From assembly GCA_934129785.1 (NCBI GenBank), contig CAKOWW010000001.1, positions 1-64,000 on the forward strand: 64,000 nucleotides of DNA. The letters are read 5' to 3'. The position numbers and the translations under genes were made by a program. Below the pieces are notes generated by a model. That model ran no database searches. It saw only the letters and a program-made list of their open reading frames with translations, and was not told the origin of the DNA. This DNA comes from an uncultured Clostridia bacterium. GTDB taxonomy: Bacteria; Bacillota; Clostridia; TANB77; CAG-508. This document shows, piece by piece, positions 1 to 8,017 of the stretch (within the stretch, counting starts at the first letter, position 1; the number at the start of each line of letters is the position of its first letter).

Positions 1-162
1 TAAAAACATTCTATCAAATTGGTATCTCTTATTCAATTTTTTTCTTAAAATTTCCCTACTAAAAGTTTATACTAACAACTCTCTGTAGATGCAACAATAA
101 AAGGAAATCCTGAAGAATATATAGATGTTGCAAAAAAAGCAACAGAATTAGAATATATAAGA

Positions 163-1251
163 GTGGAAGCAGATGAAAATAAAAAATATTATGATTCTTT
201 AACGGAATTTATAAAAAATTGTAATGAAAAAGTAGAAATAGCAAATAGTTTAGTAGAAAAAGCAAATAAAAATGAATATCTAAAAGGTGAAGAAAAGATA
301 AATCAAATAATATCTGAGATAGATCCAAAATGGTCAACGAAGCAAAAATCAGCATATTTGCATTATAAAATGGGAGAGATACTATCATATGCTCCAGACT
401 TTAATTTTAATGAAAAAAACCCATATTCAAAAGAGATATATGATGTTAGAAATATTTGGAAATCACTTTCAGAAGGAAAAAGCGTATGTAATGGAATTAC
501 AAAAATAGAGAAAAACATATTATCTAGATTGGGGATAGAATCAGAAGAACTATCATCAGGAAGTCACGCATTTTTGCTAATAAAAACGGAAGAAGGAAAT
601 ATAATAACAGATCCGACCTGGGACTTAGCAAACAGTTTGTATAAAGCAAGGCCAATGTATTTTGGCGTAACATATGAAGAATTAAGGAAAAGGAAAATGG
701 GGATTTCAAATGCACATAAATTAGAAAAACAACCAGAAAATGTTATTGAAATTTCTTCAAAAGAATTAAGAGATATTTATAAAAGTATAGGGCTAACAAC
801 TAAAGAAGGCACATTTCCACTTCCTATTTTAGACGAAATCGAAAAAATAAATGCAAAGCCAAATGCAACAAAAGAAGAAAAAATACAATCTTTTTTAAAG
901 ATGTTTCCTGAAAAATTTTCAGAAGAAGCAAAACATTTGGCAGAAACAAGAAGTATGCTAGAAACATGTATTAATGAACTAGGAATAGAAAATGATAAAA
1001 TAAAAACAAAATTTGTATACTCCAAGTCAGATATTAATTCAGAAAGGCCATATTTAATGGTACATATTAATTCAAAAGAAATGAAAGACCAAATTCAAAT
1101 ATTAAATGCAGAAGAAAATAAATTTAGTGAAATAGAATTACAAGAATTTGATAAAGAATATAAAGTCCATAATTATGATACAGCAAAACCTTTTTGGAAA
1201 CAATATATGCAAGAAAAAGAAGAAATAAAGGAAAATATTCAAGAAAAATAA
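163..1251 (+). CDS. Transglutaminase-like protein, probably 5'-truncated
   Basis: The product shows the Cys-His-Asp order of the transglutaminase-like (papain-fold) superfamily: C109 in GKSVCNG, H135 in SHAFLL and D150 in TDPTWD. Family members are often secreted or wall-associated and act as proteases or cross-linkers, but no substrate can be inferred here. The GTG at 163 has no ribosome-binding site. The same frame stays open back to position 76 with coding-like residues (VDATIKGNPEEYIDVAKK) but no ATG, GTG or TTG. There is no signal peptide. The natural start therefore seems to be missing, which suggests a 5' deletion or a rearrangement near position 75. Residues 190-362 are charged and have no recognised domain. 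Confident of the fold family, not of the start or of activity. Confidence 0.6.
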   Translation: MEADENKKYYDSLTEFIKNCNEKVEIANSLVEKANKNEYLKGEEKINQIISEIDPKWSTKQKSAYLHYKMGEILSYAPDFNFNEKNPYSKEIYDVRNIWKSLSEGKSVCNGITKIEKNILSRLGIESEELSSGSHAFLLIKTEEGNIITDPTWDLANSLYKARPMYFGVTYEELRKRKMGISNAHKLEKQPENVIEISSKELRDIYKSIGLTTKEGTFPLPILDEIEKINAKPNATKEEKIQSFLKMFPEKFSEEAKHLAETRSMLETCINELGIENDKIKTKFVYSKSDINSERPYLMVHINSKEMKDQIQILNAEENKFSEIELQEFDKEYKVHNYDTAKPFWKQYMQEKEEIKENIQEK

Positions 1252-1287
1252 CTACAAAAAAATGTTCGCAAAAATAACAAAAATATA

Positions 1288-1316
1288 TTGACTTTACAAA
1301 AAGAAAAATGTATAAT
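1288..1316 (+). promoter_or_regulatory. Sigma-A promoter of pcrA
   Basis: TTGACT (1288-1293), a 17-bp spacer and TATAAT (1311-1316). The ATG at 1308, which would give the longest helicase frame, lies inside this promoter and cannot be the start. Confidence 0.85.
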
Positions 1317-1361
1317 TCTGAAAGAAAAAATAAATGCAAAAACAAAAGAATGGAGAATAAA

Positions 1362-3680
1362 ATGCAAGATATATTAAAAGGGCTAAATGACAAACAATAT
1401 GAAGCCGTAACAAAAACACAAGGACCATGCTTAGTAATAGCAGGAGCAGGAAGTGGAAAAACAAAAGTATTAACACATAAAATAGCATATCTAATAGAGC
1501 ATGAAGGAGCTAAACCATGGGACATATTAGCAATAACATTTACAAACAAAGCAGCAAATGAAATGAAAGAAAGAATAACAAATCTAATAGGCGAATCAGC
1601 AAAAGACATTTGGATGGGAACATTTCACTCAATATGTGTAAAAATACTAAGAAGATTTATAGATAGAATAGGATTTGACTCATCATTTATAATATTTGAC
1701 ACATCAGACCAAAAAACACTAGTAAAAGGATGTTTAAGAGACCTTGGAATAGACGATAAAATGTTCACAGACAGAAGTGTATTATCAGAAATAAGTAATG
1801 CAAAAAACGAAATGCTAGAACCAGATCAATATCAATTAAGAGCAAATGGAGATTTCAGAAAAGAAAAAATAGCAACAGTATATGAACTATATCAAAAACG
1901 ACTAAAAGAAAACAATGCCATAGACTTTGACGACATAATAAATTATACAATAAAAATACTACTAGAAAATCCAGATATAATGGAATATTACTCAAATAAA
2001 TTCAAATATGTACTAGTAGATGAATACCAAGATACAAACAAATCACAATTTACACTAGTAACCATGTTAGCATCAAAACATGGAAACATAACAGTAGTTG
2101 GAGACAATGACCAAGGAATATACAGCTTTAGAGGAGCAGACATATCAAACATATTGAACTTTGAAAAAGACTTTCCAGGAACAAAAATAATAAAACTAGA
2201 ACAAAACTATCGTTGTACTGGAAATATATTAAAAGCTGCAAATGCAGTAATAAAAAACAATGAAGTAAAATACAAAAAAGAATTATGGACACAAAATGAA
2301 GAAGGAAATTTACCAAAAGTTTATCAAGCAAAAAACGAATATGACGAAGGCGCATATGTTGTAGAACAAATAGAGCATCTAAAAAGGGAAGAATATTACA
2401 AATATTCAGACTTTGCAATATTATATAGAATGAATACACAATCAAGAGCAATAGAAGATATTTTAAGAAGAGAAAACATACCATATAAAATTATAGGTGG
2501 TCTAAAATTCTATGAAAGAAAAGAAATAAAAGATATCATAGCATATTTAAGGCTAATTCAAAATGGAAATGACAATCTAAGCTTAAAAAGGATAATAAAC
2601 GAACCAAAAAGAGGAATAGGAAAAACAAGTTTAGACAAAGTAGAGCAGTTATCTATACAAACAGGAATATCAATGTATGAAATAATAAAAGATGCAGAAC
2701 AATATGGGCTAAATAGAGTATACCTAAATTCAAGAGAATTTGTAAATTGTATAGAAGAATTAAAAGCAAAAAAAGAAGAACTACCAATATCAGAATTAAT
2801 AAAACAAACACTAAAAAAATCAGGTTATACAAAAGCGCTAGAAAACGAAAATACAATAGAAGCAGAAAACAGAATAGAAAACTTAGATGAATTTTTAACA
2901 GTAGCAATAGAATTTGAAGAACAAGAAGCAGAAAACACCCTAAGTGCATTTTTAGAAGGAATAACATTATCAAGTGACATAGACAACCTAGAAGATGATG
3001 AAGAATATGTAACACTAATGACATTACATAGTGCTAAAGGACTTGAATTTCCAGTAGTATTTTTAGTTGGAATGGAAGAAGGAATATTCCCAGGATACAA
3101 ATCAATATCAGAACCAACAGAATTAGAAGAAGAAAGAAGACTATGTTATGTAGGAATAACAAGAGCAAAAGAGCACCTATTTTTAACATGTAGCAAACAA
3201 AGAACAATATTTGGATCAACAAGTTACAATCCGGTATCAAGATTTTTAGGAGAAATTCCAGAAGACTTGTTAGACGGATATGAAGAAGCATTTGGAGAAA
3301 CAAGCAATAAAGAAGAAATGTTCCAAGACTCAAAATACAGTTGGACATATGGAAGCAAAAATAACGGAAATATTAAATCATACAAAATAACAGAAAGCAA
3401 AGAACCAGTTGCAGCAACAAGTAAAACAGGTAATACAAATAACCAATTTTTATTTAGAACTGCAGAAAGCTTCTTAAATAATTTAGCAAGTAAGAAAACA
3501 ACAACACAAGATTTATCAAAATATAAAGCAGGATTGCGTATATTCCACAAAAAATTTGGAGAAGGAACTATAAGCAAAGTAGAACCAGAAGGTGAAGATT
3601 TAAAAGTTGACATTAACTTTGATAAAGTTGGTCATAAAAGATTAATGGCTAAATTTGCAAATTTAGAAATAATAGAATAA
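1362..3680 (+). CDS. pcrA: ATP-dependent 3'-5' DNA helicase PcrA/UvrD
   Basis: Superfamily 1A helicase of 772 residues that unwinds DNA in nucleotide excision repair, replication restart and RecA-filament removal. Visible motifs in order: Walker A AGAGSGKT (27-34), DEYQDTN (motif II), GDNDQGIYSFRGAD (motif III), QNYRCTGNI (motif IV), TLHSAKGLEFPVVFL (motif V) and YVGITRAKEHL (motif VI). The C-terminal segment FHKKFGEGTISKVEPEG matches the UvrD Tudor-like RNA-polymerase-binding domain, typical of PcrA. The start at ATG 1362 is chosen because GGAG lies 6 bases upstream and because the longer frame from 1308 begins inside the promoter. It is monocistronic, ending at a strong terminator. Confidence 0.95.
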   Translation: MQDILKGLNDKQYEAVTKTQGPCLVIAGAGSGKTKVLTHKIAYLIEHEGAKPWDILAITFTNKAANEMKERITNLIGESAKDIWMGTFHSICVKILRRFIDRIGFDSSFIIFDTSDQKTLVKGCLRDLGIDDKMFTDRSVLSEISNAKNEMLEPDQYQLRANGDFRKEKIATVYELYQKRLKENNAIDFDDIINYTIKILLENPDIMEYYSNKFKYVLVDEYQDTNKSQFTLVTMLASKHGNITVVGDNDQGIYSFRGADISNILNFEKDFPGTKIIKLEQNYRCTGNILKAANAVIKNNEVKYKKELWTQNEEGNLPKVYQAKNEYDEGAYVVEQIEHLKREEYYKYSDFAILYRMNTQSRAIEDILRRENIPYKIIGGLKFYERKEIKDIIAYLRLIQNGNDNLSLKRIINEPKRGIGKTSLDKVEQLSIQTGISMYEIIKDAEQYGLNRVYLNSREFVNCIEELKAKKEELPISELIKQTLKKSGYTKALENENTIEAENRIENLDEFLTVAIEFEEQEAENTLSAFLEGITLSSDIDNLEDDEEYVTLMTLHSAKGLEFPVVFLVGMEEGIFPGYKSISEPTELEEERRLCYVGITRAKEHLFLTCSKQRTIFGSTSYNPVSRFLGEIPEDLLDGYEEAFGETSNKEEMFQDSKYSWTYGSKNNGNIKSYKITESKEPVAATSKTGNTNNQFLFRTAESFLNNLASKKTTTQDLSKYKAGLRIFHKKFGEGTISKVEPEGEDLKVDINFDKVGHKRLMAKFANLEIIE

Positions 3681-3685
3681 AAACA

Positions 3686-3725
3686 AAAAAGGAATTTTGG
3701 TTAATTATAACTCAAATTCCTTTTT
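3686..3725. terminator. Bidirectional rho-independent terminator
   Basis: A 12-bp stem AAAAAGGAATTT / AAATTCCTTTTT sits between convergent genes pcrA and the reverse-strand 93-residue gene. It has an A tract on one side and a T tract on the other, so it can work in both directions. Confidence 0.85.
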
Positions 3726-3735
3726 AAAAATGTAG

Positions 3736-4017
3736 TTAATCTTCATTTCGAAGATAACCTAGAGCTAAAATAATGTGCTTTGCAAGAAATTTTTGCTTTT
3801 TAATCTTACAAGAATTTCTTGCCAGCTTTAATTCCTGTGCTAATTCTTTTTTTTCACGTATCCATTTATTATCTAAGATGGAAGAAATACCCATTTTCAT
3901 TTCATGAAATTCATCATTACTACATCTCTGACGATTTAAAAAGTCTATATAGGCTCTTAATATCCTCATTACTTCGTCCTTGCTAAATACCTTTTTATCA
4001 ATTTGTTGCTTATCCAT
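3736..4017 (-). CDS. Small uncharacterised protein, possibly Spo0A-controlled
   Basis: A 93-residue soluble, charged protein (MDKQQIDKKVFSKDEVMRIL...) that I do not recognise. It has no signal peptide, membrane segment or evident metal motif. It looks largely helical, with a Lys/Glu-rich central part (REKKELAQELKLARN). The start at 4017 is chosen because AGGAGG lies 9 bases upstream. A longer frame from 4053 would place its own internal ATG directly against the Shine-Dalgarno and its first codon inside the leader. A perfect consensus promoter and a Spo0A-like box lie upstream, which suggests a growth-phase or sporulation role. That role is inference. Confidence 0.75.
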   Translation of the reverse strand: MDKQQIDKKVFSKDEVMRILRAYIDFLNRQRCSNDEFHEMKMGISSILDNKWIREKKELAQELKLARNSCKIKKQKFLAKHIILALGYLRNED

Positions 4018-4044
4018 TTTTGTCATCCTCCTAAAACTGATAAA

Positions 4045-4054
4045 TTTCGACAAA
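4045..4054 (-). promoter_or_regulatory. Spo0A-box-like site in the leader
   Basis: On the reverse strand TTTGTCGAAA contains the 0A-box core TGTCGAA. It lies about 15-20 bases downstream of the predicted transcription start of the 93-residue gene, a position typical of repression. Single site, identified by motif only. Confidence 0.45.
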
Positions 4055-4073
4055 TTTTTTTGTCAGTAAAAAT

Positions 4074-4102
4074 ATTATAATATCATTTTTAAATTATGTC
4101 AA
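4074..4102 (-). promoter_or_regulatory. Consensus sigma-A promoter
   Basis: On the reverse strand, TTGACA (4102-4097), a 17-bp spacer and TATAAT (4079-4074). This is an exact consensus match driving the 93-residue gene. Confidence 0.9.
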
Positions 4103-4147
4103 ATAAAATTTTAAAATAAAAAATCAATTTTATGATTCATTTATGAT

Positions 4148-4183
4148 AATGTCTTAATAAATCATTTAGGAAAATGTCTTAAT
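4148..4183 (+). repeat. Two direct copies of AATGTCTTAAT upstream of the coat genes
   Basis: AATGTCTTAAT occurs at 4148-4158 and 4173-4183, one repeat every 25 bp, between two divergent genes. It could be an operator for the downstream coat genes. No recognised sigma-factor or regulator motif was matched. Confidence 0.4.
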
Positions 4184-4260
4184 CTAAAAAACATAACGAA
4201 TAAAAAAATAAAAAAGAGAAATAATAATAAAGTAAAATCAAAAGAAAGGAAATGATAAAA

Positions 4261-4449
4261 ATGGCAGATTTAAATCAATTAGAATTACAAAATTTAAGAC
4301 ATTTAATAGGAGCACACCAAAATGTATATCAAAAATTAAACACATACTCATCACAAGCAGTTGACCCACAAATAAAGCAATTATTTGCAAAATCAGCACA
4401 AGATGCATTAAACACAAAACAAAAACTAATGAGTTTTTTAAATAATTAA
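4261..4449 (+). CDS. Small CotF-like spore coat protein
   Basis: A 62-residue protein (MADLNQLELQNLRHLIGAHQ...) resembling the short CotF-like spore coat proteins of Clostridia. These are helical ferritin-like fragments found in pairs. The segment LRHLIGAHQNVYQKLNTYSSQAVDPQIKQLF is one helical hairpin. An in-frame ATG at 4252 is only 2 bases from the AAAGGA ribosome-binding site, so ATG 4261 is preferred. The next coat gene starts 19 bp downstream and is probably in the same operon. Probably produced in the mother cell; no sigma-E or sigma-K promoter could be assigned with confidence. Confidence 0.7.
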   Translation: MADLNQLELQNLRHLIGAHQNVYQKLNTYSSQAVDPQIKQLFAKSAQDALNTKQKLMSFLNN

Positions 4450-4467
4450 TAAGGGAGGAAAATAAAA

Positions 4468-4713
4468 ATGGATGAAAAAGTAATGGTAAATGATATATTA
4501 TCTGGTGTTAAATCAGATCTAACGGCATATCAAACAGCAATATCAGAATCTGAAAATATGCAATTAAGACAAACATTTCAACAAATTAGAAACAATGATG
4601 AAAGTTTTCAATATGAGTTATTTAAAATAGCTCAAACAAAAGGATATTATCAACCAGCGCAAAAAGCAACTGTTACAGAAATAAATACCGTAAAAACACA
4701 ATTAGAACAATAA
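4468..4713 (+). CDS. CotF-family spore coat protein
   Basis: An 81-residue CotF-family protein: MVNDILSGVKSDLTAYQTAI, then LRQTFQQIRNNDESFQYELF and KGYYQPAQKAT, the last being the typical ending of this family (KGYY.PA). It would be a structural component of the spore coat. It is preceded by AAGGGAGG and closely follows the 62-residue coat gene, forming a two-gene operon closed by a terminator. The pairing of short and long CotF-like proteins supports both calls. Confidence 0.85.
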   Translation: MDEKVMVNDILSGVKSDLTAYQTAISESENMQLRQTFQQIRNNDESFQYELFKIAQTKGYYQPAQKATVTEINTVKTQLEQ

Positions 4714-4717
4714 ATGA

Positions 4718-4743
4718 GGTGAAGCACAAAAGCTTCATCTTTT
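4718..4743 (+). terminator. Terminator of the coat-gene operon
   Basis: An 8-bp stem GGTGAAGC / GCTTCATC (one G-T pair) with a 6-base loop, followed by TTTT. Confidence 0.7.
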
Positions 4744-4888
4744 AATTTTGAATTAATTAAAAATGTACATATTTAAACAGCCAAAGTCAATTATAAAAAT
4801 ATAAATGAAAATGGAAGAAAAAGCGAATAAAACGGAGGAAAATAAAAGAAAACGAAAAAAACATACGGAAATCAAACAAACAAACTCT

Positions 4889-4917
4889 TTGCAAAAAGAA
4901 CAATATTACAATATTAT
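4889..4917 (+). promoter_or_regulatory. Sigma-A-type promoter of the M23 peptidase gene
   Basis: TTGCAA (4889-4894), a 17-bp spacer and TATTAT (4912-4917), located 36 bp before the start codon. Confidence 0.6.
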
Positions 4918-4952
4918 TACAATGAATAAGAATACAAAGGAGATAAATATAC

Positions 4953-5984
4953 ATGTTTAAAAAAGTATTGATACACACTAGAAGAGGACTAAAAATAACA
5001 ATATTAACAGCAATAGCAGCATTTTTAATAATAGGAACAATAGCATTTTTATTTAAACCAACATATAGCGTAACTATAAATGGAGAGCATGTAGGATATA
5101 CAGAAAACAGAGCAAAATTACAACATGAAATAAATAATTATGCAGAAAAAGGTAATGAAGACCAACAAAATGTAGCATTTGTTCAAATACAAAACTTACC
5201 AGAATACAAACTATGCTTATTAAAGAAAAATATAGTAACAAACGATGAAGAAATACTAAACAAAATAAAAGAAGAAGGAACAACATATTATAGATATTAT
5301 GCAATAGCAGAAAACCAAGAAGAAAAACTATATGTATCAAACTTTGAAGAAGCAGAACAAGTAGTAAATAGCTTAAAAGAAAAGAACAGTACAAATATAG
5401 ATCAAATTTCAATAGTTGAAAAATATGAAACAGACATACAAGACTTAGTAACATCAGAAGAAGCAATATCAAAACTATATGTAGAACCAGAAAAAAAAGC
5501 GGTAACAGTAGCAAAAACAAAAACAAAAACACAAACAACAACAAAATATGCAAGCTCAGGAAGAGTAAATACAGCAGGAACAACATCAACAGCAAAAGCA
5601 AGCATAGGAATCTCATTAATAAAACCAGTATCAGGAATAATAACATCAAGGTTTGGAGCAGGAAGCGCAATAAGAAGATCAGCACATACAGGATTAGATA
5701 TAGCAACATCAACAGGAACACCAATAAAAGCTGCAGCATCTGGAACAGTGACATTTGCTGGATATAAAGGCTCATATGGGAATATGATAGTAATAACACA
5801 TGCAAATGGAATACAAACATATTATGGACATTGTAGTGCATTATATGTTTCTGCAGGAGCAACAGTATCACAAGGGCAAACAATAGGGGCAGTAGGCTCT
5901 ACAGGAAACTCAACAGGACCACACTTACATTTAGAAGTAAGAGTAAATGGGGTAGCATATAATCCACAAAACTATGTATATTAA
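4953..5984 (+). CDS. Membrane-anchored M23 (LytM-type) peptidase
   Basis: A 343-residue protein with an N-terminal membrane segment at about 15-34 (ITILTAIAAFLIIGTIAFLF). It continues with an extracytoplasmic region whose YSVTINGEHVGYTENRAKL start resembles the linker of sporulation-type M23 proteins, then a Thr/Lys/Ala-rich linker (about 185-220). It ends in a zinc metallopeptidase domain. Zinc and catalytic residues are visible: H245 and D249 in HTGLD, H324 and H326 in HLHLE. It would cleave peptide cross-bridges of peptidoglycan outside the membrane. The overall layout resembles SpoIIQ or other septal and elongation endopeptidases. The site looks intact, unlike the degenerate EnvC/SpoIIQ-type sites of some homologues. 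AAGGAG precedes the ATG by 9 bases. Confidence 0.85.
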   Translation: MFKKVLIHTRRGLKITILTAIAAFLIIGTIAFLFKPTYSVTINGEHVGYTENRAKLQHEINNYAEKGNEDQQNVAFVQIQNLPEYKLCLLKKNIVTNDEEILNKIKEEGTTYYRYYAIAENQEEKLYVSNFEEAEQVVNSLKEKNSTNIDQISIVEKYETDIQDLVTSEEAISKLYVEPEKKAVTVAKTKTKTQTTTKYASSGRVNTAGTTSTAKASIGISLIKPVSGIITSRFGAGSAIRRSAHTGLDIATSTGTPIKAAASGTVTFAGYKGSYGNMIVITHANGIQTYYGHCSALYVSAGATVSQGQTIGAVGSTGNSTGPHLHLEVRVNGVAYNPQNYVY

Positions 5985-5987
5985 AAT

Positions 5988-6045
5988 AAAAAATTCAATA
6001 TATATTTCTAAAACAAAATCAGAAAATATATATTGAATTTTTTTT
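5988..6045. terminator. Bidirectional terminator
   Basis: A long AT-rich inverted repeat (AAAATTCAATATATATTT paired with its complement) with a T tract rightward and an A tract leftward. It lies between the convergent M23 gene and mecA. Confidence 0.75.
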
Positions 6046-6075
6046 AGTAGATATCATAATTTATAAAAAATATTT

Positions 6076-6705
6076 TTAAATTTTATCGCAAAATTTTGCC
6101 CCAATAGTAATAGCGTTTTTCTTTATAATAGGTTTTCCATATTCAATAAGTTTATTTTCAAAATTATTAGAAAAACTAGAAAAAGAAAACTCGGAAACAG
6201 ATGAAAAAAATAAATTCTTTTTTTCATAATCCAAATTTATATTTTCTACAATCATATAATATGTATTATTATAAAGGTACAAAGCTACATTCTTAGAAAA
6301 CTTTTTAAAATCAAATGTAGATATCGAATTTATCATATAACAAAACTCACAAAAATCTTCAAAACTGCTAAAACCGTAGATTGCCTGCTTTTTGGAAAAA
6401 GAAAAAATTCTTTTAGCTACAAGTTTTTTAGGAAAGTCGTAACTACTATTTTTTACAGTAGAAGAATTTTTTGTAATAGTAAAAACTAGAATTTCATCAG
6501 AAATTAAAAAAGCTTCAATAAGTAACTTAGAACCTTCCGAATCAAAACCAAGTTCTTTTTTTGCTAAAACCAAAATTCTTGTGAAAAAATCTTGATTTTC
6601 TAAAGCAAACTTAACAAATTTTTTATTATTTATATTTTCTTTAGGTATATCTTCATTTGAAATAATTACGCGAATTTTATTTTCAGTTAATTTCTCAAAT
6701 TTCAT
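6076..6705 (-). CDS. mecA: Adaptor protein MecA
   Basis: A 209-residue protein with the N-terminal substrate-recognition domain (MKFEKLTENKIRVIISNEDI) and the helical region KKELGFDSEGSKLLIEAFL typical of MecA. It has a C-terminal ClpC-binding domain with short beta/alpha elements (YLYNNTYYMIVENI). MecA delivers substrates to ClpCP in Firmicutes and controls competence and sporulation regulators. Length is close to the usual 200-240 residues. GGAAGGAG precedes the ATG. It has its own promoter and ends at a shared terminator. Confidence 0.85.
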   Translation of the reverse strand: MKFEKLTENKIRVIISNEDIPKENINNKKFVKFALENQDFFTRILVLAKKELGFDSEGSKLLIEAFLISDEILVFTITKNSSTVKNSSYDFPKKLVAKRIFSFSKKQAIYGFSSFEDFCEFCYMINSISTFDFKKFSKNVALYLYNNTYYMIVENINLDYEKKNLFFSSVSEFSFSSFSNNFENKLIEYGKPIIKKNAITIGAKFCDKI

Positions 6706-6739
6706 AAATAAACTCCTTCCATAGATAACTGTTAAATTT

Positions 6740-6768
6740 ATTATACTACTAATAACATTATATTTAAA
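6740..6768 (-). promoter_or_regulatory. Probable promoter of mecA
   Basis: Reverse strand TTTAAA (6768-6763), a 17-bp spacer and TATAAT (6745-6740). The -10 is perfect and the -35 is weak. Confidence 0.5.
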
Positions 6769-6831
6769 TGCACAAATTTTGGTAACTGCAGGCTGAAAAA
6801 AGTTGAAAAATCAAAATGCAATAAAGCTACC

Positions 6832-6860
6832 TTGTTAAATGTGGCTTTTTTTGTTATAAT
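6832..6860 (+). promoter_or_regulatory. Promoter of the histidine phosphatase gene
   Basis: TTGTTA (6832-6837), a 17-bp spacer and TATAAT (6855-6860). The -35 hexamer is the apparent TTG start of the longest reading frame here, showing that frame is over-extended. Confidence 0.8.
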
Positions 6861-6927
6861 AAAGCTCAACGATTATAAGGTAAAAAGCCTAATTTTCAAC
6901 CAAATTTATGTACATAAAGGAGAAATA

Positions 6928-7545
6928 ATGGAAAAAAAGGTATATTTAATAAGACACTCAGAACAACTAAAAATAAAAAATGAAGAAGAAAAAAACGAAC
7001 AAATAAAAAACGAAAAAATAATATTATCAGTAGAAGGAGAAAAAAAGGCAGAAAAACTAAGCAAAATTTCCCAACTACAAAACATAGAGCAATTATGGTC
7101 AAGTAACTATGTAAGAGCAATATCAACAGCAAAATACATAGCAAAAGAAAACAACATAGAAATAAACATTTCATCAAAATTAAATGAAAGAAAATTAGGA
7201 AACTTAGAAACATTAAAAAAAATGGCAGAAAATAAGAAAAATTCATATACAACAGAACAGCTACTAAACAGAAAATTAAAAAACAAAGATGGAGAAAGTT
7301 GCGAAGAAGTTTCAAAAAGAATGAAAGAGAAAATACAAGAAATAGTAGAAAATGGCCCTGAAAATATAGCAATAGTAAGCCATGGAGCTGCTATAAAATT
7401 CTACTTATCAAACTTTTGCAGGATAGATGAAAATATAAATTTTATATATAATGAGAAAATTATAATTAAAAAAAATATAAATTCGCCAGACATTATAGAA
7501 TTAACATTTTCAAATAATAGCCTAAGAAATATAGAACATATTTAA
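6928..7545 (+). CDS. Histidine phosphatase superfamily protein (phosphoglycerate mutase-like)
   Basis: A 205-residue cytoplasmic protein. LIRHSE (about residues 6-11) is the catalytic RH motif in a variant form (RHS instead of RHG). SHGAA near the C-terminus supplies the second catalytic His, and SNYVRAISTAKYIA is the conserved SxxxRAxQTA region in altered form. It probably dephosphorylates a small metabolite; the substrate is unknown. The start is ATG 6928, because AAAGGAG lies 5 bases upstream and the promoter sits inside the longer frame. It has a very Lys/Glu-rich insertion (about residues 12-35). Confidence 0.8.
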   Translation: MEKKVYLIRHSEQLKIKNEEEKNEQIKNEKIILSVEGEKKAEKLSKISQLQNIEQLWSSNYVRAISTAKYIAKENNIEINISSKLNERKLGNLETLKKMAENKKNSYTTEQLLNRKLKNKDGESCEEVSKRMKEKIQEIVENGPENIAIVSHGAAIKFYLSNFCRIDENINFIYNEKIIIKKNINSPDIIELTFSNNSLRNIEHI

Positions 7546-7611
7546 CACCTTAAAAAATTATAAAATCGAAAAAATAAATAAAAAATTAATGGAAAAATAA
7601 TCCTATTTTAC

Positions 7612-7640
7612 TTGAAAAAAAAGGCAAATCAATATATAAT
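7612..7640 (+). promoter_or_regulatory. Promoter of the DUF4321-radC-mre operon
   Basis: TTGAAA (7612-7617), a 17-bp spacer and TATAAT (7635-7640), 57 bp before the first gene of a seven-gene run with gaps of at most about 60 bp. Confidence 0.8.
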
Positions 7641-7696
7641 ATAGCAAGTAAAAAATAAAAGAGCCGTAAGGAAAAATAAGATTTGGAGGAATAAAA

Positions 7697-7954
7697 ATGG
7701 CAACAAAAGAAAAAAACATATGGATACTATTAATATTTATATTATCAGGACTAGTAGTAGGGGGACTATTAGGAGAATTAGCATCAAAAGTAAACTGGTT
7801 ATGGTGGCTATCATATGGAGAAAGCTTTGGACTAAAAGATCCAGTAATATTAGATTTAAGTGTAGTACAACTAACATTTGCACTAATGTTCAAAATGAGT
7901 ATATCAAGCATAATCGGAATGGTATTAGCAATATTCATATACAAAAAAATATAA
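7697..7954 (+). CDS. DUF4321 family membrane protein
   Basis: An 85-residue protein with two membrane segments (about 9-30 and 56-80) separated by a short loop ending in SYGESFGLKDPVILDLS, characteristic of DUF4321 in Clostridia. Function is unknown, but its place directly before radC and mreBCD recurs in this group, so a cell-envelope or elongation role is possible. GGAGG precedes the ATG by 7 bases. It is the first gene of the cell-shape operon. Confidence 0.75.
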   Translation: MATKEKNIWILLIFILSGLVVGGLLGELASKVNWLWWLSYGESFGLKDPVILDLSVVQLTFALMFKMSISSIIGMVLAIFIYKKI

Positions 7955-8017
7955 GAAAAATAAGGGGCAAAATTCTTGGGGGACAAAATAAAAAAGCAAG
8001 AAAGGAAATGAGAAATT

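Noticed and set aside
4807..4950. Short Lys/Glu-rich frame upstream of the M23 peptidase
   Set aside because: No ribosome-binding site, the -35/-10 of the peptidase promoter lies inside it, and the composition is that of unstructured AT-rich DNA.
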